Origin: UBA2421 sp002343075
GTDB taxonomy: Bacteria > Planctomycetota > Phycisphaerae > Tepidisphaerales > Tepidisphaeraceae
Assembly (NCBI GenBank): GCA_937982565.1
Contig: CALJLN010000025.1
Coordinates: forward strand, 20,704-84,703
Direction of reading: 5' to 3'
DNA length: 64,000 nucleotides
Each line of letters begins with the position of its first letter. Within the stretch, counting starts at the first letter, position 1. Below, piece by piece: positions 33,373-43,367 of this stretch. The translations under genes and the position numbers were made by a program. The notes beneath the pieces were generated by a model that saw only the letters and a program-made list of their open reading frames with translations, did not search any database and was not told the origin of the DNA.

Positions 33373-34077
33373 ATGATCAGAATTAAGTCCAAGCAGTCAT
33401 ACAACGAACGACTACAGAGAATCGTTGAAGAATACCGGAATTCAGGCGAGCCCTGGCCGGCACCGTCAAAGGCTGTCGCACGGTGGGCGATCCGCACAGG
33501 TCGTTGGGCCAAACACGCTGCATCGCTCGTCGACATATGCGCTCGTGAACTGTCGCACGCAATGCGGGAAGAGTACCACACCGATCCCCAGGGAAGGCGT
33601 GTTAGGACAAAGCATGCGGCAAAGTTCAACTTCAAGTTCGCTGATGGCTCAGATGATCAGATGACGCTGTGGCATGATATGCGAACAGCCCCCCGACCTT
33701 TCATGGAGCGGGCATTTGCACAGCGACGCAAGCAGATTGTCGGCGACTGCAAACAGCTCAAGAATGATGTCGACAGTTTCAATCAGAACTCGTCGGCAGA
33801 CAATCCGATTCAGCTACTACTGGATTTCAGGGACGATGTTCGAGAGCTCGAGCACGTTCGGGGTGGTGACTCTGGAGAATCCAAAGCACCCGAGTCATTG
33901 GTTGCCAAACACCGCACGGCAGAACTGATCTCCAAGGCGGACAGTGCGTTGGACGTCTTTCGTTTGCTCGATTTGCCAGTGCTAAACAGCCCTCACACTG
34001 ACGTACAAGCAATCGAGGGTGCTGACTTAGTCGTTCCAACGGCGTGGAGAAAAAGCCTACCGCCAACTGCGGGATAG
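33373..34077 (+). CDS. Hypothetical protein between higBA and the helicase
   Basis: 234 residues, GGAG 5 nt before the ATG, 12 nt after higA. Not recognised. It is basic and helical (SYNERLQRIVEEYRNSGEPW, TGRWAKHAASLVDICARELS), with a HDMR segment and an acidic middle. It has no catalytic motif I can name. The tight spacing ties it to higBA and to the defence-like operon starting 35 nt downstream, so it may be a regulator or an adaptor for the helicase. Confidence 0.7.
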   Translation: MIRIKSKQSYNERLQRIVEEYRNSGEPWPAPSKAVARWAIRTGRWAKHAASLVDICARELSHAMREEYHTDPQGRRVRTKHAAKFNFKFADGSDDQMTLWHDMRTAPRPFMERAFAQRRKQIVGDCKQLKNDVDSFNQNSSADNPIQLLLDFRDDVRELEHVRGGDSGESKAPESLVAKHRTAELISKADSALDVFRLLDLPVLNSPHTDVQAIEGADLVVPTAWRKSLPPTAG

Positions 34078-34112
34078 GATGCGGCGTGTTCAGGGAATAA
34101 TGGAAGGTCTCG

Positions 34113-37100
34113 ATGCTACTCGACAACAAAACGAACAAGGTCGGTGATGTTCTTTCTGAACATCTTGCCAAAGGCTCGTCTGCCTCGATCTTGTCGAGCG
34201 TGTTGTCGGTGTATGCGTTCCAGTCGCTTGAGGCAGAGTTGCGACGACTACAGTCTATTCGGCTTCTGCTCCCGGATTGCTCGAAGAATGAATCTGATAC
34301 TTCTTTCGCCGTACAAGGATTGCTGGGGCATGATGTCGCGGATCGCCGTCTTCGCAACCAACTCACCGCAGGTGCAGTAGCTAAGGCTTGTGCGAGGTGG
34401 ATCCAGGATAAGGTTGAAGTGAAAGCTGTCGCCAATCCGCCCACGCAGAACCTCTATCACGTCTCAAGGCCTGACGCCGCATCGGTTGCAATCCATGGAA
34501 GCTCAGGACTGACTTCCACCGGGCTCGGGTTCTCGGCATCGACAGTCTTTGAGATGAACACGCTCTTCACCGACGCTCGACAATGCGACGGATTGCTGAC
34601 GTGGTTCGACTCAATTTGGAGCAACTCCGACGCCACCCGCAACGTAAAGAAAGAGTTGTTACGGCAGCTTGACGAAGTCTTCGCAGGAAAGTCTGCGGAA
34701 CTGATCTACTTCTTGACCCTTCATAGCATCTTCCGCTCGTTCCTCGGCGATCTGGAGGAAGACAACATCATAAAGGTTCGCACGGGCATCAAAGACACGC
34801 TTGTGTGGAGTAAGCTCTATCGGTTCCAGCGAGATGGGGTTCTCGGTGCCATCGACAAGATTGAGCGATACAACGGGTGCATCATCGCGGACAGTGTGGG
34901 CTTGGGCAAAACGTTCGAAGCACTCGCCATCATCAAATACTACGAGTTGCGGAACGACCGAGTGCTTGTGCTCTGCCCGAAGAAGCTCCGTGAGAACTGG
35001 ACGCTTTACACGGTCAACGACAAGAGAAACCTCTTCGCGAACGATCGCTTCAATTTCGATGTGTTGAATCACACCGACCTCACTCGCACGTCGGGCAAGT
35101 CCGGCGAGATCACACTCGAATCGCTGAACTGGGGCAACTACGACTTGGTCGTGATCGACGAGTCGCACAACTTCAGGAACAATCCGCCACGAAAAGATGG
35201 ACTCACACGGTATTCGCGATTGATGAAGGACATCATCAAGTCTGGCGTGAAGACGAAAGTCCTCATGCTTTCCGCAACGCCGGTGAATAGCCGGATGAAC
35301 GATCTGAAGAATCAGGTCTCGTTCATTACCGAAGGCGTTGATGATGCGTTGTTTACAGAGGGCATTGCGAGTATTGAGGCAACGCTTAGGAAGGCGCAAA
35401 CAAAGTTCAACCAATGGCTGCGACTTGATTCCGCTGATCGCACTGTTCCGGGCCTGCTGGATGCCTTGAACTTCGACTACTTCAAGCTGCTCGACCTGCT
35501 CACCATCGCTCGCTCGCGAAAGCACATCGCCAAGTACTACGACATCGCAGAAATCGGGAAGTTCCCCGATCGTGCCAAGCCGCTGAACATCAAAGCGGAC
35601 ATCGATACCAAAGATCAGTTCCCGCCGCTGCTTGATATCAACCGTGATATTCGCCGGCTGAATCTCTCTGCATACGCACCGCTCAAGTACGTTCGGCCTG
35701 ATCGTCTCGAAGAGTACAGCCGCAAGTACGACATGCAGGTTGCGGGCGGATCTGTGTTCAAGCAGATCGATCGGGAAGAAAGCCTGATCCACCTGATGCG
35801 TGTGAACCTCTTCAAGCGGATGGAGAGTTCGATCAACTCGTTCGGCCTTACGCTCGAACGCCTGCTCGGCGATGTCCGCAGCATCATCGAGCGGATCGAG
35901 TCCCACGATTCCTCCGAAGTGGAGGAACTCAGCATCGAATCGATCGAGGTCGAAGACGATAGCTTTGACCCTTATCTCATCGGCAACAAGGTGAAGGTGC
36001 TGATCAAGGATGTCGATCGCGTGAAGTGGAAGCAGGAACTCCAAGAAGACGAGAAGCTTCTGGTCAAGCTGCTTCGCGAAGCACGGGAAATTGACGCCGC
36101 TCGCGATGAGAAACTCCATCGCCTGAAGGCCGTGATCGCGGGCAAGTGCAACAGTCCGATCAATCCAGGCAACCGGAAGATTCTCATCTTCACAGCGTTC
36201 GCGGACACGGCTGAGTATCTCTACGCAAACGTCGCTGAATGGGCAGAGAAGGAACTGGGCGTCCATTCCGCACTCGTCACCGGTCGCACGGGCGGCAACA
36301 AGACGACCATGCCGGGCCTGCGGAAAGATTTGTCGTCGATCATCACGTCGTTTTCGCCCATCTCGAAGGAACGTTCGAAGATCGATGAGTCACTCGTCCA
36401 GGAAGTCGACATCCTCATCGCGACGGATTGCATCTCCGAAGGTCAGAACCTGCAGGATTGCGATCACGTCGTGAACTACGACATCCACTGGAATCCCGTC
36501 CGCATCATCCAGCGGTTTGGTCGTATTGATCGCCTCGGCTCACGCAACGGGGTGATCCAATTGGTCAACTTCTGGCCGAACATGGAACTCGATGAGTACA
36601 TCAATCTCGAAGCCCGCGTGTCAGGGCGGATGGTGCTGCTCGATATCTCTGCCACCGGCGAGGAGAACATCATCGAGTTTTCCGACGCCAGCCAGATGAA
36701 CGACTTGGAGTACCGCCGCAAGCAGATGCACCAGCTTCAGAACGAAGTGGTGGATATCGAAGAACTGTCCGGCGGCATTTCGATCACCGATCTCACCCTC
36801 AATGACTTCCGGATGGATCTGGCGGAGTACTTGAAATCCAACGCCGCCGTGTTGGAGCGGATGCCGCTCGGTGCGTTCGCCGTCGCTCGTCCAGACGACT
36901 TGATCGAGAATGATGACCTTCGCCCCGGCGTCGTGTTCTGCCTCAAGAGCGAGAACGTCAAGGTGAAGATCGACAACACCTACGCACTCGCCCCGTACTA
37001 TCTCGTCTACGTCTCCGATTCCGGCGACGTCGTCCTCAACTTCGTCCAGGCCAAACGCATCCTCGATGTGCTCAAGCAACTGTCGCTCGGGCGGTCTCAT

Positions 37101-37343
37101 CCCGATGAAAGTGCGGTCGCGACGTTCAATGCACGCACAAAGGATGGCTCCGACATGAGCCATTATCAGTCGCTTCTCGGCAAAGCAGTTGCCGCGATCA
37201 CCGGCAAAGCGGAGGAAAAAGGTGTCGAATCACTGTTCCAGCGTGGCGGAACCGTACTCAGCAAAGACACGTTTAAGGGTATCGACGACTTCGAGGTCGT
37301 CGCCTATCTTGTCATCGTCGATACGGGGGACACTGCGGGGTGA
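34113..37343 (+). CDS. SNF2/DEAD-like helicase with degenerate PLD-like N-terminus
   Basis: 1076 residues. SF2 motifs: ADSVGLGKTFEALAII (Walker A, about residue 262), VVIDESHNFRN (about 348), MLSATPVNSR, then LIATDCISEGQNLQDCDHVV and RIIQRFGRIDRLGSRN (about 800). Residues about 110-140 (SVAIHGSSGLTSTGLG) resemble a phospholipase D-like domain lacking the HxK residues. An about 200-residue insertion separates the two RecA lobes. It is an ATP-driven DNA translocase and not obviously a nuclease. It overlaps the DUF4391 gene by 4 nt (GTGA). A helicase of this type, DUF4391 and a type III-like Mod/Res recur together in other genomes as I recall, consistent with anti-phage defence. Confidence 0.9.
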   Translation: MLLDNKTNKVGDVLSEHLAKGSSASILSSVLSVYAFQSLEAELRRLQSIRLLLPDCSKNESDTSFAVQGLLGHDVADRRLRNQLTAGAVAKACARWIQDKVEVKAVANPPTQNLYHVSRPDAASVAIHGSSGLTSTGLGFSASTVFEMNTLFTDARQCDGLLTWFDSIWSNSDATRNVKKELLRQLDEVFAGKSAELIYFLTLHSIFRSFLGDLEEDNIIKVRTGIKDTLVWSKLYRFQRDGVLGAIDKIERYNGCIIADSVGLGKTFEALAIIKYYELRNDRVLVLCPKKLRENWTLYTVNDKRNLFANDRFNFDVLNHTDLTRTSGKSGEITLESLNWGNYDLVVIDESHNFRNNPPRKDGLTRYSRLMKDIIKSGVKTKVLMLSATPVNSRMNDLKNQVSFITEGVDDALFTEGIASIEATLRKAQTKFNQWLRLDSADRTVPGLLDALNFDYFKLLDLLTIARSRKHIAKYYDIAEIGKFPDRAKPLNIKADIDTKDQFPPLLDINRDIRRLNLSAYAPLKYVRPDRLEEYSRKYDMQVAGGSVFKQIDREESLIHLMRVNLFKRMESSINSFGLTLERLLGDVRSIIERIESHDSSEVEELSIESIEVEDDSFDPYLIGNKVKVLIKDVDRVKWKQELQEDEKLLVKLLREAREIDAARDEKLHRLKAVIAGKCNSPINPGNRKILIFTAFADTAEYLYANVAEWAEKELGVHSALVTGRTGGNKTTMPGLRKDLSSIITSFSPISKERSKIDESLVQEVDILIATDCISEGQNLQDCDHVVNYDIHWNPVRIIQRFGRIDRLGSRNGVIQLVNFWPNMELDEYINLEARVSGRMVLLDISATGEENIIEFSDASQMNDLEYRRKQMHQLQNEVVDIEELSGGISITDLTLNDFRMDLAEYLKSNAAVLERMPLGAFAVARPDDLIENDDLRPGVVFCLKSENVKVKIDNTYALAPYYLVYVSDSGDVVLNFVQAKRILDVLKQLSLGRSHPDESAVATFNARTKDGSDMSHYQSLLGKAVAAITGKAEEKGVESLFQRGGTVLSKDTFKGIDDFEVVAYLVIVDTGDTAG

Positions 37344-38098
37344 TCGAGACGCTCTACAACAAGTTCGCTTTCCCGGATGCTGCATACCTCGGAAAACGCG
37401 TTTTCAAGACGCTGTTTCACGAGCACGCCGCCCTCACCGCTGCCGACAAGTCGGCACTTACCGACGATGTCGACACGATCGTCTGGCAGTACACGCTCAA
37501 GCCCGGCACGTTCCCGGTTGTGCCGTTTGTCGATGATCAGCGTGAGTATCTCGAAGTCGCAGTCATTCAGGTTGGTCTCAAAACACAAAAGCGAACCGCC
37601 CGGATAAACGAAGTCATTCACCGGGCCATTCCATATCCTGTGGTGATCGTCTTCGTGTTCGGATCGCAGTTCGCGATGGGCGTCGCCCACAAGCGTTTCC
37701 ACCAGTCGCAGAAGAATCAGATCGTCGCGGAAGACATCGGACTCACCGAGTGGATCGACCTGTCCTCACCGTCACCAGTGCAGGCGGCATTTCTTGAGAG
37801 CCTAAAGCTCTTGACTCTGCCGTCCTCGCACTTCCTGTCGGTCTACACCGGGCTGGTTGATCGGATCGTCGCCCTCGAATGTGCTCGGCTGTCGAACGTG
37901 TTTCGCGTCGAGAACGCGGCCGATCAGCGTGAAGCACGTCGCCAGCGGCTGATTGCTTGCCACGACCTTGAGTTACAATTGGCCGACCGAAGGGCTGCCG
38001 CCAAGCGGGAGAGCCAGGTGAACCGGCTCGTGGCGTTGAATCTGGAAATCAAACGGATGGAAGGCGATCTCCAGCGGATCGCACAGGGATTGGCTTGA
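37340..38098 (+). CDS. DUF4391 protein
   Basis: 252 residues, GTG start overlapping the helicase stop. LTDDVDTIVWQYTLKPGTFPV, EYLEVAVIQVGLKTQKRTAR and INEVIHRAIPYPVVIVF are typical of DUF4391, and the C-terminal 60 residues form a basic coiled coil (LELQLADRRAAAKRESQVNR). Biochemistry is unknown. Translational coupling to the helicase suggests a complex in which DUF4391 is a subunit linking it to the methyltransferase or Res proteins encoded downstream. Confidence 0.85.
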   Translation: MIETLYNKFAFPDAAYLGKRVFKTLFHEHAALTAADKSALTDDVDTIVWQYTLKPGTFPVVPFVDDQREYLEVAVIQVGLKTQKRTARINEVIHRAIPYPVVIVFVFGSQFAMGVAHKRFHQSQKNQIVAEDIGLTEWIDLSSPSPVQAAFLESLKLLTLPSSHFLSVYTGLVDRIVALECARLSNVFRVENAADQREARRQRLIACHDLELQLADRRAAAKRESQVNRLVALNLEIKRMEGDLQRIAQGLA

Positions 38099-38108
38099 GG
38101 AGCGATGA

Positions 38109-39806
38109 ATGAAGACACCGAAGCACTCGCTACGCAAAATCGTCAGCTTCCTCAACAACCCCGATGAAGACGGTGGTTTCTGGCTGCCCAACATCCAGCG
38201 GCCGTTCGTCTGGAGTGAAGAGCAAACCTGCCGGTTGTTCGACTCCATCCTCCGTGAGTACCCGATCAGCACGCTACTCATCTGGAAGACCAAGAGCGGC
38301 ATTCGGCGTCGCAAGTTCATCGACAACTTCAAGGCCGAGCACCGCAATCGCCTGACGGACTTCTATGTGCCCGAAGACAAGACGAAAAAGTGCCTCGTCC
38401 TCGACGGCCAGCAACGCCTGCAAAGCCTCTTCATCGGGTTGAAAGGCAGTTACGAAGGCCGGGAATTGTATCTCGACATCTTGAGCGGCGAGCTCGCCGC
38501 CCCCGACGATGTGAAGTACAAGTTCGCGTTTCTCGAAGCCGCGAAAGCAACCTTTCCCTGGGTGAAGTTCAAAGAGCTTGTCTTCAGCAAGCAAGACATG
38601 CTTCTGCTCGCCCAGCACCTGATCAAGAACGCCGGACGACCGCTGACCGACGCAGAGCAGCAGAAGATCAGTAAGCACGTCGCACTCGTCTTCAAGTCGT
38701 TTCACAGCGACGACGGCATCGCGTATCAGGAACTCGACAGCATCGAGAACGAAGATCTATACACCGAGGACGATGTCGTCGAAGTCTTCATTCGTGCCAA
38801 TTCGGGCGGCACGAAACTCGGCAAGTCCGATCTGCTGTTCTCGCTTCTCACCTCAACGTGGGATGAAGCCGACGAAGCGATCGCAACGCTTCTCGATCAG
38901 CTGAACAAGCACGGCTTCGCGTTCACTCGCGACTTCGTTCTCAAGACATGCCTCACGCTGCTCGACCAAGGGGCACGATACGAGGTCGACAAGTTCCGCA
39001 AGCTCGGCGTTCGTGACGACATCGAAAAGAAGTGGGACTCCATCGCCGACGCGATCAAGGACGTGCTCGACTTTGTTCGCGGCAAGACGTTCATCCGCTG
39101 CGACAAGGCATTGCCGTCCTACCTCGTGCTCATCCCGCTGATCTATGTCCGGTATCACTATCCCGACGAGTGGAAGAAGGCCAAGGATGTCGATAGCTAC
39201 CTGCTGCGTGCGTCATTAACGGGTGCGTTCAGCGGCACGCCGGATCAGGTGATCGACTCGCTCGTTGAGAAGCTGAAGGAGATCAAACGCTTCGACATCA
39301 ACGAGGTGTTCGGCGTCATCCGGTCAGAGAATCGCACGCTCGAACTGACGGAAGACAACCTGTGGGACATGGGGTACGGCTCGGACACGATCCACCTGCT
39401 GTTCAACATGTGGTACTCGTTCAACTACACGCCCGCGTACGAAAACAACCTGCCCCAGGTCGATCACATCTTCCCGCAGAGCCTGCTTCGCAAGGTGAAG
39501 ATGATCAACCCCGACACGGGCAAGAAGAACCTGATGAAGTACAAGGAGCCAGAGCGAAACCAGTTGGCAAACTGCATGCTGCTCACGGCACAGGAGAACG
39601 GTGCCGGCGGCAAGACCGACATCCCGCCCGCCGATTGGTTCGCGACCAAGGATGCGGCTTACCTCGAACAGCATTTGATCCCGAATGATCCGGCCTTGTG
39701 GGAGCTTGATCGGTTCGACGACTTCATCGAAGCCCGGCGGAAGTTGATCCGCACTAAGTTCAAGAACCTGCTTGTTACACCGAAAGCTGCCGTCGCGACG
39801 GCGTGA
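38109..39806 (+). CDS. DUF262/DUF1524 (GmrSD-like) HNH endonuclease
   Basis: 565 residues, GAGGAG before the ATG. The DUF262 domain has WLPNIQRPFVWSEEQ and CLVLDGQQRLQSLF (about residue 98), which in GmrSD and SspE is an NTP-sensing ParB/Srx-like fold. FIRANSGGTKLGKSDLLFSLL follows. The C-terminal DUF1524 has QVDHIFPQSLL (about 451) and RNQLANCMLLTAQENGAGG, an HNH-type His-Me nuclease site. It would cut DNA recognised as foreign, perhaps modified phage DNA. Its placement between DUF4391 and the methyltransferase joins a modification-dependent nuclease to a modification system. Its own methyl marks may need to be ignored. Confidence 0.9.
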   Translation: MKTPKHSLRKIVSFLNNPDEDGGFWLPNIQRPFVWSEEQTCRLFDSILREYPISTLLIWKTKSGIRRRKFIDNFKAEHRNRLTDFYVPEDKTKKCLVLDGQQRLQSLFIGLKGSYEGRELYLDILSGELAAPDDVKYKFAFLEAAKATFPWVKFKELVFSKQDMLLLAQHLIKNAGRPLTDAEQQKISKHVALVFKSFHSDDGIAYQELDSIENEDLYTEDDVVEVFIRANSGGTKLGKSDLLFSLLTSTWDEADEAIATLLDQLNKHGFAFTRDFVLKTCLTLLDQGARYEVDKFRKLGVRDDIEKKWDSIADAIKDVLDFVRGKTFIRCDKALPSYLVLIPLIYVRYHYPDEWKKAKDVDSYLLRASLTGAFSGTPDQVIDSLVEKLKEIKRFDINEVFGVIRSENRTLELTEDNLWDMGYGSDTIHLLFNMWYSFNYTPAYENNLPQVDHIFPQSLLRKVKMINPDTGKKNLMKYKEPERNQLANCMLLTAQENGAGGKTDIPPADWFATKDAAYLEQHLIPNDPALWELDRFDDFIEARRKLIRTKFKNLLVTPKAAVATA

Positions 39807-39817
39807 GGACTGACTCC

Positions 39818-41827
39818 ATGCAGAAGATTTCACCAGACGATGCCTCATCGAAAAGTGCCGACCTCATCGCGGGGAACATCGAGCAACTGAAGGCTCTGTT
39901 CCCGGAAGTCGTCACTGAGAGCAAGATCAACTTCGATGTTCTCAAACAAGTGCTTGGAGGGATGGTCGAGGATCGCGAGGAGAAGTACGGTCTGAACTGG
40001 CCCGGCAAGCGGAAAGCTCGACAACTCGCACTCATGCCCTCTATCGGAACACTCCGTCCAGCAACTAAGGAGAGCGTTGATTGGGACTCCACACAGAATC
40101 TGATGATCGAAGGTGACAATCTTGAAGTCCTCAAGCTGCTTCAGAAGTCCTATGCAGGCAAGGTGAAGTTGATCTATATCGATCCGCCATACAACACCGG
40201 CAACGACTTTGTCTATCCGGATGATTTTGCAGACAACATCAAGAATTACCAGATGTTGGCTGGTCTCATTGACTCTGATGGACGCAAGGTCAGCAGCAAC
40301 GCGGACAGCTCGGGTCGGTTTCATTCAGCATGGCTTAGTATGATGTATCCCCGGCTGAAACTGGCGCGAGACTTTCTCCGTGCTGATGGGGCGATTTTCG
40401 TTTCGTGTGATGAGAGCGAGCATCCAAGGCTTCGCCTGCTGATGGATGATGTTTTCGGCCAGGAGAACTTTGTAGCCGACCTTGTATGGGCGGCTGGACG
40501 AAAGAACGATTCCAGACTCATTTCGGTGTCGCATGAATACATCGTTTGCTATGCACGCGATGCAGGTCATCTTCGAACCGCGAAAATCGAGTGGCGGCAA
40601 AGGAAGAGAGGTCTTGAAGGTATATATGAAGAGTACGACCGTCTGAAAGCAAAGCTGCGTTCGGACTACAAGGCCATGACCGAAGGGATGAAGGCTTGGT
40701 TCCGCGAGCTACCCGATAGCCACCCCGCCAAGGCTCACAAGCACTACTGCCATGTTGATCAACGAGGCGTCTACTTTCCCGACAACATATCATGGCCCGG
40801 GGGCGGGGGTCCGAAGTACGAAGTTCTTCATCCGAAAACCAAGCAGCCAGTGAAAGTGCCATCGCGAGGGTGGATGACAAGCGATCCAGAGAAGATGAGA
40901 GCATGGATTGCAGATGATCGGGTGCATTTCGGTGAAGACGAAAACTCAGTGCCTTGCATTAAGTCGTATCTGGCTGATCGCGAGTTTACTGCACCGTACA
41001 GCGTGTTCTATCAAGATGGCCGTGCAGCGACCAAGCGACTACGCGAGTTGATGGGCACTGATTGCTTCGATTTCCCCAAAGACGAAGTCGTCCTTCAGGA
41101 ATTGGTGGCAATGATGACGTCAGGCAGCGACCTCATTCTCGATTTCTTTGCGGGTTCGGCCACCATGGGCCACTCGGTAATGGCTCAGAACTCGGTTGAT
41201 GGCCAGCAACGACGTTTCATCCTAGTGCAATTGCCCGAGCCGCTTGATCCAGACAACGAGGTTCAGGCGGCTGCGGCGGCACTTTGTGATCAACTTGGTC
41301 GGCCGAGAAACATTGCGGAACTCGCGAAAGAGAGACTACTGCGTGTCGGCAAGAAGCTTGTTGGCGAGAACCCATTGTTCAAGGGCGACACCGGGTATCG
41401 AGTGTTCAAGCTTGATTCAAGCAACATCCGTGCATGGGATGCAGACCCAGACGACCTGACAGGTACGCTAAACGCGAACATCGAACACTTGAAACCCGAA
41501 CGAACCGAGCAAGATGTGCTGTACGAGCTGCTGCTGAAGCTCGGCCTCGACCTGACGGTGCCAATCGAGAAGAAGAAGATCGGCGGTACGGATGTTCACG
41601 CCATCGGTGCTGGCTCACTAATCGTGTGCCTGGCGAAGAAGGTCAAACGCGATGATGTTGAGGACTTAGCACAACGGATTATCGACTGGCACAAGAAGCT
41701 CGCACCCGTCGGCGAGACAACGCTCGTGTTCCGCGACAGCGGATTCGAGGACGACGTAGCCAAAAGCAACCTCGCGGCGATCCTCGTGCAACACGGCTTC
41801 GATGAGGCAAGGATACGCAGCTTGTAA
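39818..41827 (+). CDS. DNA adenine N6-methyltransferase, type III Mod-like
   Basis: 669 residues from the ATG at 39818 (GAGGAC 7 nt before). Motif IV DPPY is at residues 122-125 in IYIDPPYNTGNDFVYPDDF. Motif I follows later as LILDFFAGSATMGHSVM (about 444), so the order is beta class. The N-terminal ELKALFPEVVTESKINFDVL and IEGDNLEVLKLLQKSYAGKV segments are typical of type III Mod. The central about 230 residues hold the target-recognition part. It methylates adenine in an asymmetric site to protect host DNA. Res lies three genes downstream instead of adjacent. Confidence 0.93.
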   Translation: MQKISPDDASSKSADLIAGNIEQLKALFPEVVTESKINFDVLKQVLGGMVEDREEKYGLNWPGKRKARQLALMPSIGTLRPATKESVDWDSTQNLMIEGDNLEVLKLLQKSYAGKVKLIYIDPPYNTGNDFVYPDDFADNIKNYQMLAGLIDSDGRKVSSNADSSGRFHSAWLSMMYPRLKLARDFLRADGAIFVSCDESEHPRLRLLMDDVFGQENFVADLVWAAGRKNDSRLISVSHEYIVCYARDAGHLRTAKIEWRQRKRGLEGIYEEYDRLKAKLRSDYKAMTEGMKAWFRELPDSHPAKAHKHYCHVDQRGVYFPDNISWPGGGGPKYEVLHPKTKQPVKVPSRGWMTSDPEKMRAWIADDRVHFGEDENSVPCIKSYLADREFTAPYSVFYQDGRAATKRLRELMGTDCFDFPKDEVVLQELVAMMTSGSDLILDFFAGSATMGHSVMAQNSVDGQQRRFILVQLPEPLDPDNEVQAAAAALCDQLGRPRNIAELAKERLLRVGKKLVGENPLFKGDTGYRVFKLDSSNIRAWDADPDDLTGTLNANIEHLKPERTEQDVLYELLLKLGLDLTVPIEKKKIGGTDVHAIGAGSLIVCLAKKVKRDDVEDLAQRIIDWHKKLAPVGETTLVFRDSGFEDDVAKSNLAAILVQHGFDEARIRSL

Positions 41828-41869
41828 CAGGTGAGTGGTAGGCAGTGGGTTGATGAAGGGAAGTGAGCA

Positions 41870-42505
41870 ATGAGCAGGTTGGCAATCGATCTGGAGTATG
41901 TTCTGTGTCTCAATCAGCAAGGTGGCTTCAACTACGCGATACGCAGCCATCGCCTTGAAGGTGGGCATCCGATTTGGGTGATCGACTCAACAGGCCCGGA
42001 TGTCGTATGGCGGCTCGAACGGCTAACCGATGGGGTTCCTGAGGCACCAGGCGGAACCCGAGATCGCGTTGACCGAGTAGACTTTTACATATTGCAGCGT
42101 GATCTGCAGCCTTTGCTGGCAGCACTGCCCGCTGCATCAGCACCACATAGCACAACCTATTTGTTGCCAGTTACCGATTCGCGAGGGACGGAGCGATACG
42201 CGGGCAAAACCGTGCGTCCATTAGCTCAGATTGGGCGGTACAGCGGCGTTACTTCCGTTCGATGGGAGAATCGTCACAGCCTGCCGTATTTTGCCGCTGT
42301 GGCTGCCGACGCAGAACTGCATCTTGATGTTGAAATGACCCCAGCAAAGGGTTACGGCTCGGAATTGCCGGAGCTTCACTTTGGGTTCAGTGCTGCCTAC
42401 TCGGTATCTGGCGTCAGCGGTGCGGGAGTTAGCTTTGCGGAGATTCGGCTTCCTCAGGCTTTGTATGCCTTGATTCTGCGTGATTTGCGATGGCACCTAC
42501 GTTGA
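41870..42505 (+). CDS. Hypothetical protein inside the Mod-Res operon
   Basis: 211 residues. Not recognised. MSRLAIDLEYVLCLNQQGGF and RSHRLEGGHPIWVIDST start a beta-rich protein with LLPVTDSRGTERYAGKTVRP and a C-terminal PQALYALILRDLRWH helix. No membrane span or catalytic motif. It sits 42 nt after the methyltransferase and 59 nt before the DUF3800 gene, all forward. Being inside the unit suggests a functional link, possibly immunity control or sensing. Confidence 0.7.
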   Translation: MSRLAIDLEYVLCLNQQGGFNYAIRSHRLEGGHPIWVIDSTGPDVVWRLERLTDGVPEAPGGTRDRVDRVDFYILQRDLQPLLAALPAASAPHSTTYLLPVTDSRGTERYAGKTVRPLAQIGRYSGVTSVRWENRHSLPYFAAVAADAELHLDVEMTPAKGYGSELPELHFGFSAAYSVSGVSGAGVSFAEIRLPQALYALILRDLRWHLR

Positions 42506-42564
42506 GCGATCGAGCGGCTGCGGGAAACGCTCCACCATGTGAAGTACGACGAATGTGAGATGAT

Positions 42565-43362
42565 ATGTACCTGATGTACGTCGATGAAAGCGGTGACTGC
42601 GGCATGCCGGCGGATGGCTCACAGACTCCGCTGTTCTGTCTTTCGGGCGTCGTGGTGCATGAATTGTGCTGGAGGGAAGTGCTCTCCGAACTTGTCGATT
42701 TTCGACGATGGCTGTGGGCGAAGTACAACATCTATCAGGATGATGAACTTCATGCCGGGGACATGATCAGCAAGCGTCCATCGAAACTGCCCCCGTCGTT
42801 TCGGGGTCTGTCCAAGCACACACGCTTGGCGATCGTGAGAAACTTCGCAGACACGATCGCGAAGCTGCAGAACATCAGCATCATCAATGTCGTGGTGGAC
42901 AAGCGAAACGGACACGCGAAAACGAAGGATGAAGTGTTTCGCTGGGCGTGGTACTCGCTCTTTCAGCGATTCGAGAACACGATCCGACGCAAAAACTTTC
43001 CAGGGCCGAAGAACAACGACGATCGCGGCTTGATCTTTCCAGACAACACGGACGGTCAGAAGCTCCGGCAGTTTCTGGCGAAGATGCAGGTGACGAATCC
43101 GCTGAAGATCAAACAGCGATCAGGGTCGTTCGTGCATGTTGATGAGCCGATCAAGTTGATCGTTGAGCACCCAGTGATGCGTGATTCGCGTGAGTCGTAC
43201 TTCGTTCAGGTGGCAGACTGTGCGGTCTTCCTGCTCAAGCAGAGCATCGAGCCGTCCAACTACATGAGACAGGTTGGCGGGAAGGCGTACTTCAGCAGGC
43301 TTGATCCCGTGCTGTGTAAACACGCATCGAACAAAGACTTGAGAGGCGTGGTGAGACTGTGA
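42565..43362 (+). CDS. DUF3800 protein (predicted RNase H-fold nuclease)
   Basis: 265 residues. LMYVDESGDCGMP at the N-terminus (D..E), then FCLSGVVVHELCW, a central helix pair, NVVVDKRNGHA, and VQVADCAVFLLKQSIEP (D near the end) form the DUF3800 pattern. The acidic residues are placed as in RNase H-like nucleases, though activity in this family is largely inferred. DUF3800 genes are often found in defence islands. It is followed by a stem-loop and Res. Confidence 0.85.
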   Translation: MYLMYVDESGDCGMPADGSQTPLFCLSGVVVHELCWREVLSELVDFRRWLWAKYNIYQDDELHAGDMISKRPSKLPPSFRGLSKHTRLAIVRNFADTIAKLQNISIINVVVDKRNGHAKTKDEVFRWAWYSLFQRFENTIRRKNFPGPKNNDDRGLIFPDNTDGQKLRQFLAKMQVTNPLKIKQRSGSFVHVDEPIKLIVEHPVMRDSRESYFVQVADCAVFLLKQSIEPSNYMRQVGGKAYFSRLDPVLCKHASNKDLRGVVRL

Positions 43363-43367
43363 GCACC

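Noticed and set aside
34659..36266. Leftward 535-codon open frame opposite the SNF2 helicase
   Set aside because: Long because of codon bias on the other strand. The helicase motifs are all on the plus strand.
34113..43362. DISARM or BREX
   Set aside because: No DUF1998 protein, PglZ, PglX or BrxC/BrxL-like gene is present. Only a helicase and a methyltransferase are shared in broad class.
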